This document shows positions 60,374-64,000 of a stretch of DNA of 64,000 bases, one piece after another; position 1 is the first letter of the stretch, and every line of letters starts with the position of its first letter. This DNA is from CAYONZ01 sp964405465 (lineage in GTDB: Bacteria; Bdellovibrionota; Bdellovibrionia; Bdellovibrionales; JAMPXM01), in contig CAYONZ010000008.1 in assembly GCA_964405465.1 (NCBI GenBank), positions 25,239 to 89,238 on the forward strand. Direction: 5' to 3'. The notes beneath the pieces are model-generated. The model did no database searches and was not told the DNA's origin. It saw nothing but the letters and a program-made list of their open reading frames with translations. Both the position numbers and the translations under genes were made by a program.

Positions 60374-61514
60374 ATATAGCTTGTTTAGATATATTCTGAA
60401 CCTTTCCACTGGGCTGCAGCTTCTCTTGGGATTGGCCTTGCTAGGTCTCTTGATGGTGGGGGTTCGTTTGGGTTTGAATGGGTCGGCGTTACCTTCCTGT
60501 GCCACCGAGTTTGGGCTACAGCCAGATGGTGGAGTTCATTGGCGACTCCTTGTGTTTTTAGGAATATTTTTTGTTTGGATTATCCCGTTTGCTCTATTGC
60601 TGCTCTATGATCTTCGGGTATTTTGGCGATTTCGCGTTGGCTATCAAGATCGAGAAGAAATCTCAGAGAAACTCAAACAGATCGTCTCGCCTGAATTATG
60701 GATTGAGATGCAACAGACTTTTGGCGGTGGAATCTTCTCCGCGACTCAGCCAGGTGAAGCCTTGACGATGGGTTTTTTGCGACCTCGACTCTATTTAGGG
60801 TGCAGTCTTTTGGCTGAGTTGAATCGAGACCAATTGCAGTGTGTTCTCCATCACGAGCTTGAGCATGCTAGGGCTAAAGACTGCTTCTGGGGATTGATTG
60901 CGATTTTTGCAAGCAGAGCGTGGTGGTTTTTACCAAAGAGAAATGCAGCTCTGATACGACGAAGTGAGCAAATTGAAATGCTGACAGATCACCAAGTGAT
61001 TGCAAAATTGGGTGGTTGTCGAGATCTCTATGTCGACACTTTGATGAGAGTGTTGAATCTTCAGGCCAGTTCGCTACAATTTCCTCATCGCAGGTCTCAG
61101 TTTGCGAGCGATATCATCGCATCCAAATTTGCCGGCGACATAATCCCAAGCCAAATTTCAATTGGAAGCCACGTTGTTTCGAAATCCGCGGCACAGCTTT
61201 CTGAGAGGCTGCGAAGCATCTATGGTGAACGCGAGGTCATGGGGCTCAGTGGGAGTTCACCTTGGGGGAGTTTGCCTTGGGTTCTTTTGGGCTCAGTTTG
61301 CCTCATGGTCTTAGTTAGTACCACTGTGATGGCCGTGGTACCCATAGGTGGCTGGAGAGCCGGCGCACAATCATCGCTGGCAAGTAGGTGGAGTGCAAGT
61401 TTGGTATGTTCCAGTCTTAGTTCTGAAGGGGAGAACAATTGGTGGGGGGCGAGTGAGCGAGGACAGATTCGTAAGTCTTCACATGTCGCATCTCAGACTA
61501 TAATTCCCAAATAA
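60366..61514 (+). CDS. M56-family (BlaR1-like) membrane metallopeptidase without sensor domain
   Basis: This 382-residue protein has a first membrane segment near residues 17-37, a second at 58-82, and the zinc-protease motif HHELEHAR at about 162-169. A third segment lies near 171-187 and a last one near 305-330. The M56 core is complete. After the last segment only about 55 residues remain, so the penicillin-binding sensor domain of BlaR1 is missing. The ATG at 60366 overlaps the BlaI stop codon. It probably cleaves that repressor in response to an unknown signal. Confidence 0.88.
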   Translation: MSKYSLFRYILNLSTGLQLLLGLALLGLLMVGVRLGLNGSALPSCATEFGLQPDGGVHWRLLVFLGIFFVWIIPFALLLLYDLRVFWRFRVGYQDREEISEKLKQIVSPELWIEMQQTFGGGIFSATQPGEALTMGFLRPRLYLGCSLLAELNRDQLQCVLHHELEHARAKDCFWGLIAIFASRAWWFLPKRNAALIRRSEQIEMLTDHQVIAKLGGCRDLYVDTLMRVLNLQASSLQFPHRRSQFASDIIASKFAGDIIPSQISIGSHVVSKSAAQLSERLRSIYGEREVMGLSGSSPWGSLPWVLLGSVCLMVLVSTTVMAVVPIGGWRAGAQSSLASRWSASLVCSSLSSEGENNWWGASERGQIRKSSHVASQTIIPK

Positions 61515-61549
61515 ACTTTTTTAAAAATGTGAACGGTCGTGTTTTTGTC

Positions 61550-61576
61550 GTGACAGTGACAGTGACAGTGACAGTG
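61550..61576 (+). repeat. Hexamer microsatellite between the M56 gene and the DsbA-like gene
   Basis: Four and a half copies of GTGACA stand in a row in the space before the DsbA-like gene, about 50 bases from its start. Copy-number change could alter the distance to its promoter. Confidence 0.85.
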
Positions 61577-61626
61577 GGATTGCTTTGCTCAAAAGCGATT
61601 CCAAAACTTTTAACAATGGAGGAAAT

Positions 61627-62454
61627 ATGCAAAAGGAGTTAAAAAAAATGAAAATAACCTTAAAGAAAATCGGATCGATGGGCGTGATCCTCGCGGTTCT
61701 TTCTTCGTGCAGCACCGATGTCACGAAGACCGATGTCACGAAGTTAGATAAGGAGATCGCGGAGAGTCTCGAGAAAAATCCAAATTTGATATTTCAGGCT
61801 ATCGAAAAGAATCCCGAGAGATTCTTCGAGGTTGTCAATCGCGCGGCTCAAGATATGAAGCGGGTTCAATATGAAAAAGAGATGCAGGCAAGAGAAAGTG
61901 AGTTTCGTGCCGACTTAGAAAAGCCGAAGCGACCAAAAGTCACGCTCGAGCGGATTCTCGAGGGGAGACCTGGTGCAAAGATTGAGATTGTGGAGTATGC
62001 CGACTTTCAATGTCCCGCATGTGCTGTTGCCTTCCATGGTATGGAGGAGTTCAAAGCGAAACACAAAGGTGACTTCTTGTTTGTGTTTAAGCACATGCCG
62101 TTGAGCTTTCACAAAATGGCTTATCCGGCAGCCCTCTATTTTGAGGCCATTAAGAGAATCGACAAGATAAAGGCTCTGCAGTTCTACCGTTCTGTTTATG
62201 CTCATCAAGAGCGTCTCACAAGTGAGATTGAGCTGAACAAAATCGCTCATGAGTTGGGAGTTAAAGATTCGCAGCTCAAAACTCTGCTCAAAGACAAGGG
62301 GCTCCGTGAGCTCATTGAAGCCGATATGAAGGAGTTTTCAGACTTTGGATTTTCGGGAACACCAGTTGTGATTATGAATGGTGTGGCACTCAGTGGAGCA
62401 CATTCGGCTGATGACTTAGAAATAGCTTACAAAAAAATGGGTCATGACCTCTAG
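61627..62454 (+). CDS. DsbA-like thioredoxin-fold lipoprotein
   Basis: This 275-residue protein has a signal sequence with the lipobox VLSSC (lipid Cys28). A small repeat (TDVTK twice) and a charged helix follow, then a DsbA-type domain with CPAC at residues 129-132 and the cis-proline GTPVVIM. The redox motif and fold point to periplasmic disulfide exchange on membrane-bound substrates. GGAGG precedes the ATG at 61627; an ATG at 61648 with AAGGAG is an alternative. It follows the M56 gene by about 110 bases containing a hexamer repeat. Confidence 0.88.
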   Translation: MQKELKKMKITLKKIGSMGVILAVLSSCSTDVTKTDVTKLDKEIAESLEKNPNLIFQAIEKNPERFFEVVNRAAQDMKRVQYEKEMQARESEFRADLEKPKRPKVTLERILEGRPGAKIEIVEYADFQCPACAVAFHGMEEFKAKHKGDFLFVFKHMPLSFHKMAYPAALYFEAIKRIDKIKALQFYRSVYAHQERLTSEIELNKIAHELGVKDSQLKTLLKDKGLRELIEADMKEFSDFGFSGTPVVIMNGVALSGAHSADDLEIAYKKMGHDL

Positions 62455-62558
62455 GTTTAGCTCTTGAATTTCGAGCCGTTCATGGCGATGATGAGTTGGT
62501 GCTCAAGGTGGAGCACAAGCTCACGGTTTGATGTGAGTGATTTATGAGGGGAGTGGCA

Positions 62559-63059
62559 ATGCCATCTCGTTTTTTGCAAAAGCAATTGGAGGAAGAAAGA
62601 TTTTTACATGCCTTGGCCTATGTGGAAAATGAGGCCAGCGGTTTGAAGAAGCTTTCGATCAGTGAGCTGGCAAGACTCAATCAACATTTAGTTGGCCATC
62701 AAGATGAGGTATGGCGGGCAGAGGCCGTTCATGTGCAACTTCCATCGGGCACACTTCATCATTTCAATGTGGTCGTTAATCCTATGCAAAGGGCTCGGGA
62801 AATTTTGGGTGATGCACAGGTGAAGGCCGGGAATCATGATTTTCTTGAGGCTGCGACTGATCTTTATTCGCAAATGGTACTTGCTCATCTGTTTAAAGAT
62901 GCAAACCGTCGCACCGCAGTTTTGGCGGTGTTTTGGATTTTGCAAAGTGCGCATAAATCCATCGATGCGCAGAATCTTTTGGATTTTTCAATTGGCGACT
63001 TACGAAATTCTGGAGACTTGGCCAAGCTCCGCAATCATCTGCAGAGCTTGATTTTTTGA
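62559..63059 (+). CDS. Fic/Doc-family-like protein
   Basis: This 166-residue protein carries the Fic/Doc-type motif HLFKDANRRTAVLAVFW, which positions a nucleotide to AMPylate or phosphorylate a target. Normal Fic has HPFxDGNGR; here both glycines differ (HLFKDANRR), so it is nearer the Doc form. An N-terminal helix with AYVENEASG may act as the inhibitory element, but it lacks the usual Ser/Thr. GGGGAG lies before the ATG at 62559. There is no visible antitoxin neighbour. The activity is uncertain. Confidence 0.75.
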   Translation: MPSRFLQKQLEEERFLHALAYVENEASGLKKLSISELARLNQHLVGHQDEVWRAEAVHVQLPSGTLHHFNVVVNPMQRAREILGDAQVKAGNHDFLEAATDLYSQMVLAHLFKDANRRTAVLAVFWILQSAHKSIDAQNLLDFSIGDLRNSGDLAKLRNHLQSLIF

Positions 63060-63070
63060 TAATTAAAGAG

Positions 63071-64000
63071 TTAGCGCTGGTGCCCAAGGCGAGTTTCGAT
63101 GCTTGGGTGTTTTTTCGCTAAGGAGCGAAGTTTTTTTAGATTGACCAAATTTCTTGGGTGATCTTCGGTAAATTTTCCCGGTTCGACTTCATTGTCCCAG
63201 CCCCAACGAGTGTGACAAGCATCTCCTGTTAAGAGAATGGGCCCTTTTGTTGTACGCAGCAAATAGGCCGTGCTACCGGCTGTGTGGCCGGGAACACTGA
63301 TCGCAAAAGCTGTCTGATCGCCAAAGATATCGATGATATCTTCGAAGTTTTCTGCTGTACGGTTTTCGCTTTTGAGCCCTGCAGTTTGTGAGCGATTGAC
63401 TGCATCGGCATCAGTTTGGAACTGCCATTCAAAAAGTGGGTGACCCTCGAGGAGCCGATCTGTTGACCCTTGCACAAAGGCATGCATGAACGCCTTGTGA
63501 GAGGCCTCGTTCCGTCCCATATAAATTGGCACCTGGTGATCTATGTCAGGGAGGCCAGAGATGTGATCAATGTGCAAGTGAGTGAGAAATACACCAGCGA
63601 GAGGTGACTTCTGAGCGGCAATAATCTCAGCTGTGCTCTGACGAATTTGCATAAGATGGATGGGCATTCCCTGTTGCAAAATCCAGCTGAGTCCTGCCTG
63701 GGATGGATGTTCAACAAGTACACGTGCAACTCCTGTGTCGACCAGATAAGTTCCTTTTGTCGGATGGGAAAACACGTGAGCAAAAACTTGAATGGCCTCT
63801 TTGCGATCAACAATGCCAGCACTCTTCACTTTTTCGCTGTCGAGATTTAATAGCCCACTCAAATCAACTTGCCAATCCGCACTATTGATCGTTTCAAGTT
63901 TGATTGGGCCCGGCTGTTCAATGATTTTTTCGAAAGACTCTTGATCAATCGGTGTTCCAATTTGAGATGGCATCGTCTGGTGGCTCGTGGAGGAGCAGGC
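63071..64000 (-). CDS. Metallo-beta-lactamase-fold lipoprotein, N-terminus cut by the window end
   Basis: The MBL core has the zinc motif THLHIDHISGL, a later His in AGSTAY/GHTAGS, Asp in LLTGDACH and a C-terminal histidine in RLGHQR. This resembles quorum-quenching lactonases and related hydrolases. The frame remains open to the window edge, reading ACSSTSHQ before the first internal ATG at 63973. The Ala-Cys-Ser-Ser looks like the end of a lipobox, so the true start probably lies beyond the window and the protein is likely a lipoprotein. Confidence 0.8.
   Translation of the reverse strand, partial: ACSSTSHQTMPSQIGTPIDQESFEKIIEQPGPIKLETINSADWQVDLSGLLNLDSEKVKSAGIVDRKEAIQVFAHVFSHPTKGTYLVDTGVARVLVEHPSQAGLSWILQQGMPIHLMQIRQSTAEIIAAQKSPLAGVFLTHLHIDHISGLPDIDHQVPIYMGRNEASHKAFMHAFVQGSTDRLLEGHPLFEWQFQTDADAVNRSQTAGLKSENRTAENFEDIIDIFGDQTAFAISVPGHTAGSTAYLLRTTKGPILLTGDACHTRWGWDNEVEPGKFTEDHPRNLVNLKKLRSLAKKHPSIETRLGHQR

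Overview
This 64 kb window is a bacterial chromosome segment with dense genes on both strands, short intergenic gaps and a base composition of roughly mid-40s percent G+C by eye. The gene set suggests a Gram-negative didermic bacterium, most likely of the Bdellovibrionota or a related delta-proteobacterial lineage. That placement is an inference from the very high number of exported proteins and lipoproteins, the cyclic-nucleotide-binding and c-di-GMP signalling proteins, the minor pilins and many GTG starts. No rRNA, tRNA, CRISPR array, transposase or phage gene was seen. A run of exactly 100 N at 50242-50341 marks a scaffold gap inside a tandem repeat.

Layout. 0.3-3.3 kb: glycolytic operon gap-pgk-tpiA. 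3.4-5 kb: small exported proteins and a zinc-ribbon protein. 5.1-10.9 kb: ACT-containing threonine dehydratase, a membrane protein with two cyclic-nucleotide-binding domains, a secreted papain-like protease and a YchJ/SEC-C protein. 11.5-16.2 kb: a polytopic membrane protein, prolyl iminopeptidase and a three-gene MacAB/LolD-type export system. 16.7-20.5 kb: a duplicated exported protein and a lytic transglycosylase coupled to a cysteine-repeat protein. 20.6-24.2 kb: a zinc/manganese uptake operon (small exported protein, porin, binding protein, permease) without its ATPase. 24.3-30.3 kb: RlmI-like methyltransferase, exported 2H phosphoesterase, DUF3465 protein, leucyl aminopeptidase, LpxH-like phosphoesterase and a cyclic-nucleotide-binding protein. 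30.6-35.4 kb: an Ala/Lys repeat peptide, a DUF1275 protein, and a signalling group (HD-GYP, short CheA-like kinase, CheY-like receiver).

35.8-41.5 kb holds four consecutive exported proteins read as one operon. The third, of 622 residues, has a signal peptide, a Gly/Ser linker, a segment resembling the pre-toxin TG domain of polymorphic toxins, and an unrecognised C-terminal domain. This is the best candidate for an undescribed system here. 41.8-50 kb: FadD, a predicted outer-membrane barrel protein, lysA, lysC and a membrane-anchored glutamate-synthase-like protein. 50.1-50.5 kb: a tandem array of about 31-bp units, each a perfect hairpin. 50.5-54 kb: a lipoprotein truncated haemoglobin, another lipoprotein, an alpha/beta-hydrolase-like protein and a six-blade Kelch-type lipoprotein. 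54.3-58.3 kb: three minor pilin-like genes, the last encoding 821 residues. 58.4-64 kb: a histidine kinase with a degenerate ATP-lid motif, a BlaI/M56 repressor-protease pair with two visible operators, a DsbA-like lipoprotein, a Fic-like protein and a metallo-beta-lactamase-fold lipoprotein cut by the window end.
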